Assembly (NCBI GenBank): GCA_963828505.1
Contig: CAWHFM010000009.1
Location: 186,001 to 250,000 of the forward strand
From: Bog-473 sp963828505
GTDB taxonomy: Bacteria; Actinomycetota; Acidimicrobiia; Acidimicrobiales; RAAP-2
Direction: 5' to 3'
Length of the DNA: 64,000 nucleotides
Shown here one piece after another: positions 42,349 to 50,788 of this stretch. Under the pieces are notes generated by a model, which made no database searches, was not told the DNA's origin, and was given only the letters and a program-made list of their open reading frames with translations. Every line of letters begins with the position of its first letter. The first letter of the stretch is position 1. The position numbers were made by a program, and so were the translations under genes.

Positions 42349-43158
42349 ATGGCCTTGTTCCTTGACCGACACAAGGCGCCTGGTGCGACCGCTGCCGACA
42401 TCGCCGCGGCACATGAACTCGACCTTGCCGTTCAGGAAAAGTACCAAGTTCGTTACGTCACGTATTGGTTCGATGCAGACGAAGGGACCGTGTTTTGCCT
42501 CGCAGAGGGGCCTGACCGACAGTCCTTGGAAACTGTGCACAGAGAGGCGCATGGTCTGGTTGCTGACAACATCATCGAGGTGGGAGACGGGCCTATCAAT
42601 GCGTTTCTCGGTGATATTCCCCGACACCCAGCAGGAGAGGCTTACGTCGACTCTGCTGTTCGAGTAATCCTGTTCACCGACCTTTGTGACTCGACTCAGC
42701 AGACCCAGGAACTAGGCGACGAAGGGTTCATGCTGCTGATTCGTGAGCACGACGACATCGTGCGAACCGCACTGAAAGACCAAGGTGGACGCGAGGTGAA
42801 GCACACGGGCGATGGGATCATGGCGTCATTTACGTCCGTGTCGGCTGCTGTTGCGTCGGCCATAGACATTCAAAGCTCGTTGCGCAACCGGAATAAACAC
42901 GCAGAGCGGCCCATTCGCCTCCGGGTTGGCATCAGCGTCGGGGAGCCAGTTACAGAGAGGGGTGACTTGTTCGGGGCGGCGGTTCAACTGTCGGCGCGAC
43001 TTTGCGGAGTGGCCTCTCCAGGTGGCATCGCCGTTTCGACTGCCGTACGTGAACTCTGTGTTGGGAAGCGGTTTGATTTCGATTCCAGGGGAGCGCTCGA
43101 TCTCAAAGGGTTCGCCGACCCAGTTCCCGTCTTTGAGGTACGACTCCCCACTGAATAG
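42349..43158 (+). CDS. DUF4242-class III adenylate/guanylate cyclase fusion
   Basis: A 269-residue two-domain protein. Residues 1-90 match DUF4242 (nickel-responsive SCO4226-like ferredoxin fold): LFLDRHKAPGATAADIAAAH, YVTYWFDADEGTVFCLAEGP, HREAHGLVADNIIEVGDG. Residues about 100-265 are a class III cyclase domain. VILFTDLCDSTQQTQELGDE has a metal aspartate, REVKHTGDGIMASFTSVSAA the second, and IRLRVGISVGEPVTERGDLF plus GAAVQLSARLCGVASPGGIA follow. It could make cAMP under control of the ligand-binding N-domain. ATG 42349 is the start. Confidence 0.88.
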   Translation: MALFLDRHKAPGATAADIAAAHELDLAVQEKYQVRYVTYWFDADEGTVFCLAEGPDRQSLETVHREAHGLVADNIIEVGDGPINAFLGDIPRHPAGEAYVDSAVRVILFTDLCDSTQQTQELGDEGFMLLIREHDDIVRTALKDQGGREVKHTGDGIMASFTSVSAAVASAIDIQSSLRNRNKHAERPIRLRVGISVGEPVTERGDLFGAAVQLSARLCGVASPGGIAVSTAVRELCVGKRFDFDSRGALDLKGFADPVPVFEVRLPTE

Positions 43159-43271
43159 AAGAGCGAGATTCGCCACCAGCTCCAGAGCGATCATTCTTGG
43201 TTGAGGTCTCCCGGGCGGGCCCCAGAGTAAATGCCCCACTTCGCCAATCGGATTCGGTGCGGCACTCTTCA

Positions 43272-43908
43272 GCCAAGGTCGCCAACATCTGCTTGCTGGC
43301 GGCGCTGACAGTCGAGCAGGTCAAGGCCGTGGCGGTCACCGTCGACCCGTGGTGACGCCCGTTCGTCCTCGTGCTCGCCTACTGCGGGTCTCAGGCCCGG
43401 GGAGGTCGCCGCCCTCCGCCGAAGGGATCTCGACGACCTGAGGCGGCTCACGATCGGACGCGCAATGAGTGAGCACCGTGGCGAACTCCTGGAGCGCGAT
43501 ACCAAAACGCACCGGGCCCGGGTCGTCCAGGTGCCGGCCTCCGTCCTGGCGGAGGTGCGCGGGCACCGGATCTCCAACTGGCGTCACGACGTGTGGCAGC
43601 CGGCTGCAGACGAGCTCGGCCTGCCTTCGTGGGCCACGCCCTACATGCTTCTGCACACCGCCGCAAGCCTGATGGCGCAACGAGGCGGGCCTGTGTCCGC
43701 TGCATCTGCGGCGTTGGGCCACGATCCGGCGATCTTCCTTCGCACGTACGCGCATCTGTATCCCGGTGACGTCGCCGCAGTCGCTGACGCGATGAACCTG
43801 GCTCGAGCGGAGACGTGGGGAGGCGACACGAACCGTTCGCGACCGATCGAGCTCTTTGTCGCGCGGGGAAAACGCGGGGAAGAATCGGGCGGTCGGGGAG
43901 AGGCGTGA
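43272..43908 (+). pseudogene. Tyrosine recombinase (phage-type integrase) remnant
   Basis: The C-terminal catalytic domain of an integrase is recognisable but broken. LTVEQVKAVAVTVDPW is followed by an in-frame TGA (43353-43355). FVLVLAYCG is joined to GLRPGEVAALRRRDLDDLRR only if one G of 43386-43388 is dropped. ATG 43465 then opens the last 147 residues. The box-I arginine (GLRPGE) remains. Box II, normally HxLRHT, reads YMLLHTAASL, so both its His and Arg are gone. LGHDPAIFLRTYAHLYPGD retains the third-box histidine and the tyrosine. The N-terminal half is absent. It lies 33 bases from the 3' end of tRNA-Ala, the usual att position. Confidence 0.85.
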
Positions 43909-43941
43909 AATTTCGGTCTTCTGACCAGGGAAAAGAGTGAG

Positions 43942-44015
43942 TGGAGGCGAAGGGACTCGAACCCTCGAACCTCTTGACTGCCAGTCAAGCGCTCTACCAA
44001 CTGAGCTACGCCCCC
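43942..44015 (-). tRNA. tRNA-Ala (anticodon GGC)
   Basis: Seventy-four bases fold as a complete cloverleaf. Acceptor GGGGGCG pairs with CGCCTCC and includes the G3-U70 wobble that identifies alanine tRNA. The anticodon arm is CTTGA-CTGGCAG-TCAAG, giving anticodon GGC after U33. The T arm is GAGGG-TTCGAGT-CCCTT. The discriminator is A and the CCA end is not encoded. Its 3' end faces the integrase remnant, so it was probably an attachment site. Confidence 0.97.
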
Positions 44016-44178
44016 AGTGGCCTCGTCACGCTATCAGCCGACAGACGGACCTCTCTGCCGCCCGCGACCCCGGCGACCGCACGTCCTCCCCGAGAGTCCT
44101 ACGCGACCACCATCCCGGACGTGCCCGCTGATCAGGGAGAAGGGACGGCTGAGGTCGGGCGTCGCATACCCTGGAGTG

Positions 44179-46728
44179 ATGGCACGCGCGTACGACGTCG
44201 GCGCGGTGGAGCGCAAATGGCAGCGCCACTGGGACGACGAAGGCACCTACCGGATTGAGAACGACGACCCCCGCCCGAAGTTCTACGCGCTGTGCATGTA
44301 TCCCTATCCGTCGGGGCCGGCGCACCAGGGACACGTCCGCAACTACACCTTCGGCGACCTGACGGTCCGCTACCAGACCATGCAGGGCAAGGGCGTGCTC
44401 AGCCCCATCGGGTTCGACTCGTTCGGGCTGCCCGCCGAGAACGCGGCCATAAAGACGGGCACCCACCCCCGGGTGTTCACGGAGGCCCGGATCGCCGAGT
44501 TGACCGCCTCCTTGCGGCGACTCGGCGCGGTCTACGACTGGCGGCGGCAAGTGAACAGTCACGACCCCGAGTACATCCACTGGAACCAGGCGATCTTCTT
44601 GAAGTTCCTCGAGGCGGGTCTCGCCTACCGGGCCGAGGCCCCCGTCAATTGGTGCCCCGGGTGCCAGACCGTCCTGGCCAACGAGCAGGTGCTCCCGGAC
44701 GGCACGTGCGAGCGCTCGGGCGACGTCGTGGAGAAGCGCAATCTGGAGCAGTGGTTCTTGCGCATCACCAGCTATGCCGACGAGCTCCTCCAGGCGCTCG
44801 ACGGCCTCGAGTGGCCGCATCGGGCCAAGGTCATGCAGCAGAACTGGATCGGGCGCTCGGAGGGGGCCGAATTCGACCTGCCCGTCGACGGCCGGCCCGA
44901 GTTGAACCTCCGGGTGTTCACCACCCGTCCCGACACCAGCTTCGGCATGACCTACGCCGTCATGGCCCCTGAGCACCCGCTCGTCGACACCGTGACCATG
45001 GCTGAGCAGCGCTCTGCCGTCGATGAGCTCCGTCGGCGCGCCGCGTCGGAGACGGACATCGAGCGTATGGGTGCGGGCGATTTGAGCACCCTCGAGAAGC
45101 GCGGGGTCTTCACCGGCAGCCACGTGGTCAACCCCTTCAATGGGAGCCCCGTCCCTCTCTACGTGGCCGACTACGTCCTCATGGGCTACGGCACCGGGGC
45201 GATCATGGCGGTGCCGGCCGAGGACGAGCGCGACTGGGCGTTCGCCACCTTGCACCGGCTGCCCATCGTGCGGACGGTTCAGCCGCCGGAGAACTGGGAG
45301 GCCGACGGGGGCGGTGCCTATACCGGTGATGGGGTCAAGATCAACAGCGGATTCCTCGACGGGCTCGACATCGCGACGGCGAAGGAGCGCGCCATCGAAT
45401 GGCTCGAGGAGAGGGGACTCGGGGAGCGAAAGGTCAACTACCGGCTGCGGGACTGGCTCGTGTCGAGGCAGCGCTACTGGGGTTGTCCCATCCCGGTCGT
45501 CTACTGCGAGCAGCACGGGATCGTCCCGGTTCCGGACGACCAGTTGCCGGTCCTCGCACCTGACGACGTCGAGTTCCTCCCGACGGGGCAGTCACCGCTC
45601 GCGTTCCACCAGGGGTTCCTCCACACCACGTGCCCGGTCGACGGCGGCCCGGCCCGGCGTGAGACCGACACCATGGACACGTTCGTCGACTCGTCCTGGT
45701 ACTTCTTGCGCTTCTGCGATCCGTGGAGCACGGACCGGCCGTTCGACCCGGCTGCGGCCCGCCATTTCATGCCCGTCGACCAGTACATCGGCGGGATCGA
45801 GCACGCCATCCTCCACCTCTTGTACGCGCGCTTCTACACCCGTGCGCTCATCGATGTGGGCTTTGCTCCGGGCCTCGGGCCGGAACCCTTCACGCATTAC
45901 CTCGCGCAAGGGATGATCCGCATGGACGGGACCAAGATGTCCAAGTCCAAGGGGAACCTCGTCACTCCGGAGCACTACTTCGACACGGTGGGTGCCGATG
46001 CCCTCCGCCTCTTCCATCTCTTCGCCGGCCCTCCGTTCGACGACATGGACTGGTCGGACCAGACGGACCAGATGATCGACGGGTGCGGTCATTTCCTGGA
46101 CCGGCTCTGGCGGACGTGCACGAACCCGCCCGCGCATCTGCGCACCGGGGAGCAGGGCCCGAACGATCGAGCCGTTCGCCAAGCGGTGCACCGGACCATC
46201 GCCGACGTCACCCGCGACATCGAGCGGTGGTCCTACAACACCGCGGTCGCCCACTGCATGGAGCTGCTCAGACTCGTGCAGCGTTACGGCCGTGGGAGCG
46301 AGTCCGACCAGGGCGGCAACGGCAAGGCAGCCGCAGCCGCAGCCGCAGCCGGCACGGCGCCGGGGCCGGGGCCGGGGCCGCATGCCGACGTCTGGGACGA
46401 GGCGCTCGACAGCCTCCTTCAGCTGCTCGCGGTCATGGCGCCCCACGTGACCGCCGAGCTCTGGGAGCTCCGCCACCCCGGCGAGCCCTCGGTACACCTC
46501 CAGTCGTGGCCCACCTACGACCCCGAGTTGGTTCGCCAGGACTCCGTGACGATGGTCGTGCAGGTCAACGGGAAGGTGCGCGACCGCATCGACGTCGACG
46601 CGGAAATCTCCGAAGCCGACGCGGCAGCGATCGCGCTGGCCTCGGCCAAGGTCGTCGACGCGCTGAGTGGATCGACGCCGAAGCGGGTGGTGGTCCGGCC
46701 GCCTCGGCTGGTGAACGTGGTCGTCTGA
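44179..46728 (+). CDS. leuS: Leucine-tRNA ligase
   Basis: An 849-residue class I synthetase that charges tRNA-Leu. MYPYPSGPAHQGHVRNYTFG carries the HIGH-type motif. FTTRPDTSFGMTYAVMAPEH is in the editing (CP1) domain and KMSKSKGNLVTPEHYFDTVG is the KMSKS loop. DWLVSRQRYWGCPIPVVYCE and TFVDSSWYFLRFCDP are standard. The anticodon-binding part contains an extra low-complexity insert, seven alanines then GTAPGPGPGP near residue 720 (46327-46382). The C-terminal domain (VVQVNGKVRDRIDVDAEISE) is intact. ATG 44179 has GGAG just upstream. Length is normal for bacterial LeuRS. Confidence 0.98.
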   Translation: MARAYDVGAVERKWQRHWDDEGTYRIENDDPRPKFYALCMYPYPSGPAHQGHVRNYTFGDLTVRYQTMQGKGVLSPIGFDSFGLPAENAAIKTGTHPRVFTEARIAELTASLRRLGAVYDWRRQVNSHDPEYIHWNQAIFLKFLEAGLAYRAEAPVNWCPGCQTVLANEQVLPDGTCERSGDVVEKRNLEQWFLRITSYADELLQALDGLEWPHRAKVMQQNWIGRSEGAEFDLPVDGRPELNLRVFTTRPDTSFGMTYAVMAPEHPLVDTVTMAEQRSAVDELRRRAASETDIERMGAGDLSTLEKRGVFTGSHVVNPFNGSPVPLYVADYVLMGYGTGAIMAVPAEDERDWAFATLHRLPIVRTVQPPENWEADGGGAYTGDGVKINSGFLDGLDIATAKERAIEWLEERGLGERKVNYRLRDWLVSRQRYWGCPIPVVYCEQHGIVPVPDDQLPVLAPDDVEFLPTGQSPLAFHQGFLHTTCPVDGGPARRETDTMDTFVDSSWYFLRFCDPWSTDRPFDPAAARHFMPVDQYIGGIEHAILHLLYARFYTRALIDVGFAPGLGPEPFTHYLAQGMIRMDGTKMSKSKGNLVTPEHYFDTVGADALRLFHLFAGPPFDDMDWSDQTDQMIDGCGHFLDRLWRTCTNPPAHLRTGEQGPNDRAVRQAVHRTIADVTRDIERWSYNTAVAHCMELLRLVQRYGRGSESDQGGNGKAAAAAAAAGTAPGPGPGPHADVWDEALDSLLQLLAVMAPHVTAELWELRHPGEPSVHLQSWPTYDPELVRQDSVTMVVQVNGKVRDRIDVDAEISEADAAAIALASAKVVDALSGSTPKRVVVRPPRLVNVVV

Positions 46729-46761
46729 CGCCCTCGGGCCCCGAGCAGCGGGGCGGTGGAG

Positions 46762-47766
46762 CTAGTGGAACGCGGCGACAACTTCCTTCCATATGCCGGG
46801 CTCGACCTTGTAAGGCGCGTAGAAGCTGAAGCGGTCGATCAGTCCCTCGAAACGCTTCTTCACCTCCGCCGCCACCTGGTCCAGGGGAGCCACGACCGCG
46901 AAGGCGTTGAGGATGTCGTCGTCGATCAGCTCGCCCATCTTCTCCCACTCCCCGCGCTTGGAGAGCGTGTTGAGCTCGGGCTGCAGGTCGCCCCACCCGT
47001 GCAGCTCCAGGACGGGGCGGTACGCGGGCGTCGAACCGTAGAAGGCGATCTGCTGGCGCACGCCCTTGTCCGCGGCCTCGGTGCTCTCGTCGTCCTTGCC
47101 CGTGACGACGAAGCCGGGGTACGACACGGTCAGGTCGGCCCGCGTCTTGCCGGCCTTGGCCGCGCCACGCTCCAGAGCCGGCAGGCTCTTCTCGCGCAGG
47201 TAGCGCTCGGTGGAGAAGCCGTGCACCAGGAACCCGTCGGCCACTTCGCCCGCCACCTCGGTCATCACCTCGCCGACGGCGGCCAGCAGGATCTTGGGAT
47301 TCCCGTACGGGTTGGCGCCGGGGTTGAAGAACGGTGTCATCAGCGTGTGCATGTAGAACTCGCCCCGGAACGCCAGCGGTTCCCCGGTCTCCCACGTCTT
47401 CCAGATGGCGCGGATGGCCAGGATCAACTCGCGCATGCGGGGAGCCGGGTGCGACCACGGCATGGAGAAGCGCTTCGTGATGTGCGGCTTGATCTGGCTG
47501 CCCATACCCAGCATGAAGCGTCCCTTGGTGAGCAGCTGCAGGTCGTTGGCCGAGACGGCGAGCGTCATCGGGTTCCGGGCGAACGCCACCGCGATCCCGG
47601 TGCCGAATTCGAGCTTCTCGGTCGCGGCGGCCGCGGCCGCAATGGGCAGGAACGGGTCGTGCGAAGTCTCGGCGGTCCACACCCCGTCGTAGCCGCTGGC
47701 CTCGGCCTTGACTGCCGCCTCGGCGATGCCGTCCACCGCGAACGCAATGCCTCCGTCGATCTTCAT
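46762..47766 (-). CDS. LLM-class F420-dependent oxidoreductase
   Basis: A 334-residue luciferase-like TIM-barrel oxidoreductase. AEASGYDGVWTAETSHDPFL, GTGIAVAFARNPMTLAVSAN and KGRFMLGMGSQIKPHITKRF are typical of actinobacterial F420-dependent LLM enzymes. NPYGNPKILLAAVGEVMTEV and GEVADGFLVHGFSTERYLRE follow. It uses F420 to oxidise or reduce an unknown substrate. The gene converges with leuS, with 33 bases between the stops, and is preceded by the PAC2 gene in its own direction. Confidence 0.92.
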   Translation of the reverse strand: MKIDGGIAFAVDGIAEAAVKAEASGYDGVWTAETSHDPFLPIAAAAAATEKLEFGTGIAVAFARNPMTLAVSANDLQLLTKGRFMLGMGSQIKPHITKRFSMPWSHPAPRMRELILAIRAIWKTWETGEPLAFRGEFYMHTLMTPFFNPGANPYGNPKILLAAVGEVMTEVAGEVADGFLVHGFSTERYLREKSLPALERGAAKAGKTRADLTVSYPGFVVTGKDDESTEAADKGVRQQIAFYGSTPAYRPVLELHGWGDLQPELNTLSKRGEWEKMGELIDDDILNAFAVVAPLDQVAAEVKKRFEGLIDRFSFYAPYKVEPGIWKEVVAAFH

Positions 47767-47823
47767 GTGACCTTCCTCATCTCCGTTGGAAAATGCTCAC
47801 CACTAGGACTCAACGATGAGCGG

Positions 47824-48744
47824 CTACTGCTGATCTTCGCCCCGCAGGAACCGTTCGAGCTCGGCCGCGATCTCGTCACCCGAAGGCACTGCGTCGACTC
47901 CCATGGCGTTGCCCTCCGATGCATCGATGTTCTCCTCGAGCTTGCGCACCATGGCCTGGTGCTCGCTGTTGTCCGCGATCAGCTGGTCGACCTGGCGACG
48001 GGAGTTGTCCGCCGCCCGGCGCAGCGCGGACGAGTCCAAGGACAGCCCCCCGACCATGGCCAGGCCCTCCACGAGCGCCGCGCTGGCCTCGGGGAACGGC
48101 ATCCCCGCCACGTAGTGCGGCACCCGGGCCCAGAGGCTGACCGTCGGGGTTCCCGCCGATCCGAACGCCAGCTCCAGTGCCGCCATCACACCCGCCGGCA
48201 CCTCGAGCTCGCCTTGGACCACGCCGACTCGCTCCACCAGGTCGGCCGAGCCGGGGGGCGCCGTCGCCGCGAGCTTGACCGGCCTGGTGTGGGGCGCGGG
48301 CGCAGGGAACGCGCCCAGTCCGACCACCATGCGTACGCGCCAGGACCGGGCCAACCCGACCACGGCGTCGGTGAAGGCGCGCCAGTGGAAGTCGGGTTCG
48401 GGACCCACCAAGAAGAGGAGGTCGTGGCCGGAGTCGTCGGTGCCCTGGCGCACGACGGTGCGGGGCCAGGTGAGGTCCGTGGTGATGCCGTTCACGATGC
48501 GGGCCACCGGCCGCCGCGCCCGCTGGTCCAAGAAGTGCTCCCCGTTGAAGGTCACCACCGGTTCGGAGCGGCTCTGCCCGAGGAGCGCGGCGATGGCCGT
48601 CGTCGCGCCCAGGCCGGCATCGACCCAACCCTCCAGGGCGACCACGAGAACGGGCCGGTCGACTACCGGCTCCTGATGCACCTCGAAGATCTCGGTCAGG
48701 CCACCGCCCGAGCCTCCTGTTCCGCCCTCGCCGGCGGGGCTCAC
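47824..48744 (-). CDS. PAC2-family protein, proteasome-assembly-chaperone-like
   Basis: A 306-residue member of the PAC2 family found throughout Actinobacteria. RPVLVVALEGWVDAGLGATT is the hallmark start. LDQRARRPVARIVNGITTDL, FLVGPEPDFHWRAFTDAVVG and MVVGLGAFPAPAPHTRPVKL follow. GLSLDSSALRRAADNSRRQV and a helical C-terminus end it. The archaeal and eukaryotic relatives help proteasome assembly; a matching role in bacteria with a 20S proteasome is plausible but unproven. The GTG start at 48744 has AGGTGAG upstream. It lies in a run of minus-strand genes with the LLM enzyme and phosphotransferase. Confidence 0.9.
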   Translation of the reverse strand: MSPAGEGGTGGSGGGLTEIFEVHQEPVVDRPVLVVALEGWVDAGLGATTAIAALLGQSRSEPVVTFNGEHFLDQRARRPVARIVNGITTDLTWPRTVVRQGTDDSGHDLLFLVGPEPDFHWRAFTDAVVGLARSWRVRMVVGLGAFPAPAPHTRPVKLAATAPPGSADLVERVGVVQGELEVPAGVMAALELAFGSAGTPTVSLWARVPHYVAGMPFPEASAALVEGLAMVGGLSLDSSALRRAADNSRRQVDQLIADNSEHQAMVRKLEENIDASEGNAMGVDAVPSGDEIAAELERFLRGEDQQ

Positions 48745-48796
48745 GTTCTCACCTGGTTCACCAGCTCTGGACAGACCGGGCTCGGGCCCGTCAACC

Positions 48797-49894
48797 TCAC
48801 CCGCTCACCTGCTCGCCCGACCGCGCCCCGGTGTTCCCGCTGATGCGGCCACCGTTCTCCAATGACTCGGCCGCCAGCTCGAAGAGGCGGCCGATCTGAA
48901 TGGGGAACCCCTCCACGCTGCCCCGGTCACCCGCTCCTGCTCCCGCCACGTACCGGGCGAAGACGCCCTGGAGGATGCAGGCGAGCTTCCAGTAGCCGAA
49001 CGCCACGTAGTAGCCGATCTCGGAAAGGTCGAGCGCCGACACCGACGCGTAGTGGTCGAGCACCTGCGCCCGCGTCGAGAAGCCGGCGGCCGTCGTGGGC
49101 GACCCGCCGAGCACGGCCATGGCGTCGTCGGGCTCGGCCCAGTAGACCATCAGCACACCGAGGTCGGCCAGAGGGTCGCCGAGGGTGCAGATCTCCCAGT
49201 CGAGGATGGCGCGGACCGATCCGTCGTCTCGCAGCACGACGTTGTCCATGCGGTAGTCACCGTGGACGACCGAGGTGCGTTGTTGCGCCGGGATGCGACG
49301 CGCCAGCTCGTCGCTCACCCTGGTCACCAACCCGTCTCGGTCCGACTCCACCCCCTCGACCTGCATCTGGTCGTACTGGCCGCGCCACCGCTTGAGCTGG
49401 CGCTGAATGTACCCCTCGCGCCGGCCGAGGTCGCCGAGCCCCACCGCGTCCGGTTCGACGTCGTGGAGCGAGGCAAGCGTCTCGGCCATGCGGTCGCCCA
49501 CGGCGCGGCGCGTCGTCTCGTCGAAGGCCTGCTCGGCCTCGGCCGCATTGCGCAGGATGTGCCCCTCCACGAACTCCATGACGTAGAAGGGCCGCTCGTT
49601 GACCGATTCGTCGGTGCAGAGTCCGACCGTCACCGGGACCGGGATCCCCGCCGGTCCGAGTGAGTGCATGAGCCGGTACTCGCGCCCCATGTCGTGCGCG
49701 GTCGGCAGGACGTGGTGCAGGGGGGGTCGGCGCAACGCCCACGTCCGGCCCGCGGCGTCCTCGACCCGGTACGTCAGGTTGGAGCGGCCGCCGGCGATGA
49801 GCGTGAAGGAGAGCGGAGGGTCGAGCGCCGCCACCTTGGACGCCAGCCACTCCGTCACGTTGGCCTGCTCAATCCCCTCCGGTGCGGTCGACAC
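48797..49894 (-). CDS. Phosphotransferase-family protein (ACAD10/FadE36-like)
   Basis: A 365-residue APH-fold kinase-like protein of the ACAD10-related class. FTLIAGGRSNLTYRVEDAAG is the nucleotide loop, and WALRRPPLHHVLPTAHDMGR the lysine-equivalent region. TSVVHGDYRMDNVVLRDDGS is the HGDxxxxN catalytic loop and VRAILDWEICTLGDPLADLG the metal loop. FYVMEFVEGHILRN is the hinge. These proteins are linked with acyl-CoA metabolism in Actinobacteria. GTG 49894 is the start (VSTAPEGIEQANV). It is divergent from the thioredoxin gene, 180 bases away. Confidence 0.9.
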   Translation of the reverse strand: MSTAPEGIEQANVTEWLASKVAALDPPLSFTLIAGGRSNLTYRVEDAAGRTWALRRPPLHHVLPTAHDMGREYRLMHSLGPAGIPVPVTVGLCTDESVNERPFYVMEFVEGHILRNAAEAEQAFDETTRRAVGDRMAETLASLHDVEPDAVGLGDLGRREGYIQRQLKRWRGQYDQMQVEGVESDRDGLVTRVSDELARRIPAQQRTSVVHGDYRMDNVVLRDDGSVRAILDWEICTLGDPLADLGVLMVYWAEPDDAMAVLGGSPTTAAGFSTRAQVLDHYASVSALDLSEIGYYVAFGYWKLACILQGVFARYVAGAGAGDRGSVEGFPIQIGRLFELAAESLENGGRISGNTGARSGEQVSG

Positions 49895-50074
49895 GCCACC
49901 CGACGCTAATCGGTGCTCTGGCGCCCCTCCGGACGCCCGAGTCCTTCCACCCAACCGCCGCTGGACCGCCCCCCGCTCGGACCACTCCTTGGCCGGACCG
50001 CTTCCCCGCGCCCCTTGGCCGGACCGCCGGTTGCCGGACCAACCCTGAGCCGTGAGCCGGTAGCGTCGGGGCCG

Positions 50075-50788
50075 ATGGACGTTACCGATCAGACATTTCA
50101 AGCCGATGTGATCGCCCGGAGCGCCACCGTGCCGGTCGTCGTGGATCTCTGGGCACCCTGGTGTGGGCCCTGCACGACACTGGGACCTATGTTGGAGCGG
50201 GCCGTCGAGTCGACGGGGGGCAACGTCGAGCTGGCCAAGGTCAACGTGGACGAGAACCCGCGCATCGCCGAGACCTTCGCCGTCCAGTCCATCCCCGCCG
50301 TTTTCGCCATCGCCAACGGGCAGATCGTGGACCAGTTCATCGGTGCCCTCCCCGAGAGCCAGATCCGGGAATTCATCGAACGTCTCACGCCCGCGCCGAG
50401 CGAGGCCGACACGCTCGTCGCCGCCGGTGACGAGGCCTCCCTGCGGAAGGCCCTCGAGCTCGAACCGGACCACGCCGCCGCCACCGAGGCACTGGCGCGC
50501 ACCCTGATCGACCGGGGAGACGGTGCGGACGCGCTCGCCCTCCTCGCCCGCATTCCCCAATCCGAGACGGGGCGGTCCCTGGCCGCCGAGGCACGGCTGA
50601 TTGAGGCCGGGGTCGACGTCTCGGACACCGCCATGGGCGGAGTCGAGGGAAAGCTCACCGAGCTACTCGACCGGGTGCGCGACGATGACGCCGCCCGGCA
50701 GGAGTACGTCGACCTCCTCGAGACGATGGGCGCGGACGATCCGCGCACGAGCGAGTACCGGCGCGCCCTGGCGGCACGGCTTTACTGA
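50075..50788 (+). CDS. Thioredoxin fused to TPR tail (CnoX/YbbN-type)
   Basis: A 237-residue protein. Residues 1-110 form a thioredoxin domain, VPVVVDLWAPWCGPCTTLGP, with active-site WCGPC, then VNVDENPRIAETFAVQSIPA with the cis-proline. The rest is a helical TPR-like region (ATEALARTLIDRGDGADALA, YVDLLETMGADDPRTSEYRR), the CnoX/YbbN layout known for redox chaperones. ATG 50075 is chosen since the fold starts there. Its stop overlaps the folP-like ATG by one base, so the two are coupled. Confidence 0.92.
   Translation: MDVTDQTFQADVIARSATVPVVVDLWAPWCGPCTTLGPMLERAVESTGGNVELAKVNVDENPRIAETFAVQSIPAVFAIANGQIVDQFIGALPESQIREFIERLTPAPSEADTLVAAGDEASLRKALELEPDHAAATEALARTLIDRGDGADALALLARIPQSETGRSLAAEARLIEAGVDVSDTAMGGVEGKLTELLDRVRDDDAARQEYVDLLETMGADDPRTSEYRRALAARLY

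Noticed and set aside
46756..48843. A 695-codon plus-strand frame antisense to the LLM, PAC2 and phosphotransferase genes
   Set aside because: Its composition is that of a reverse-strand shadow, and the minus-strand genes have clear families and starts.
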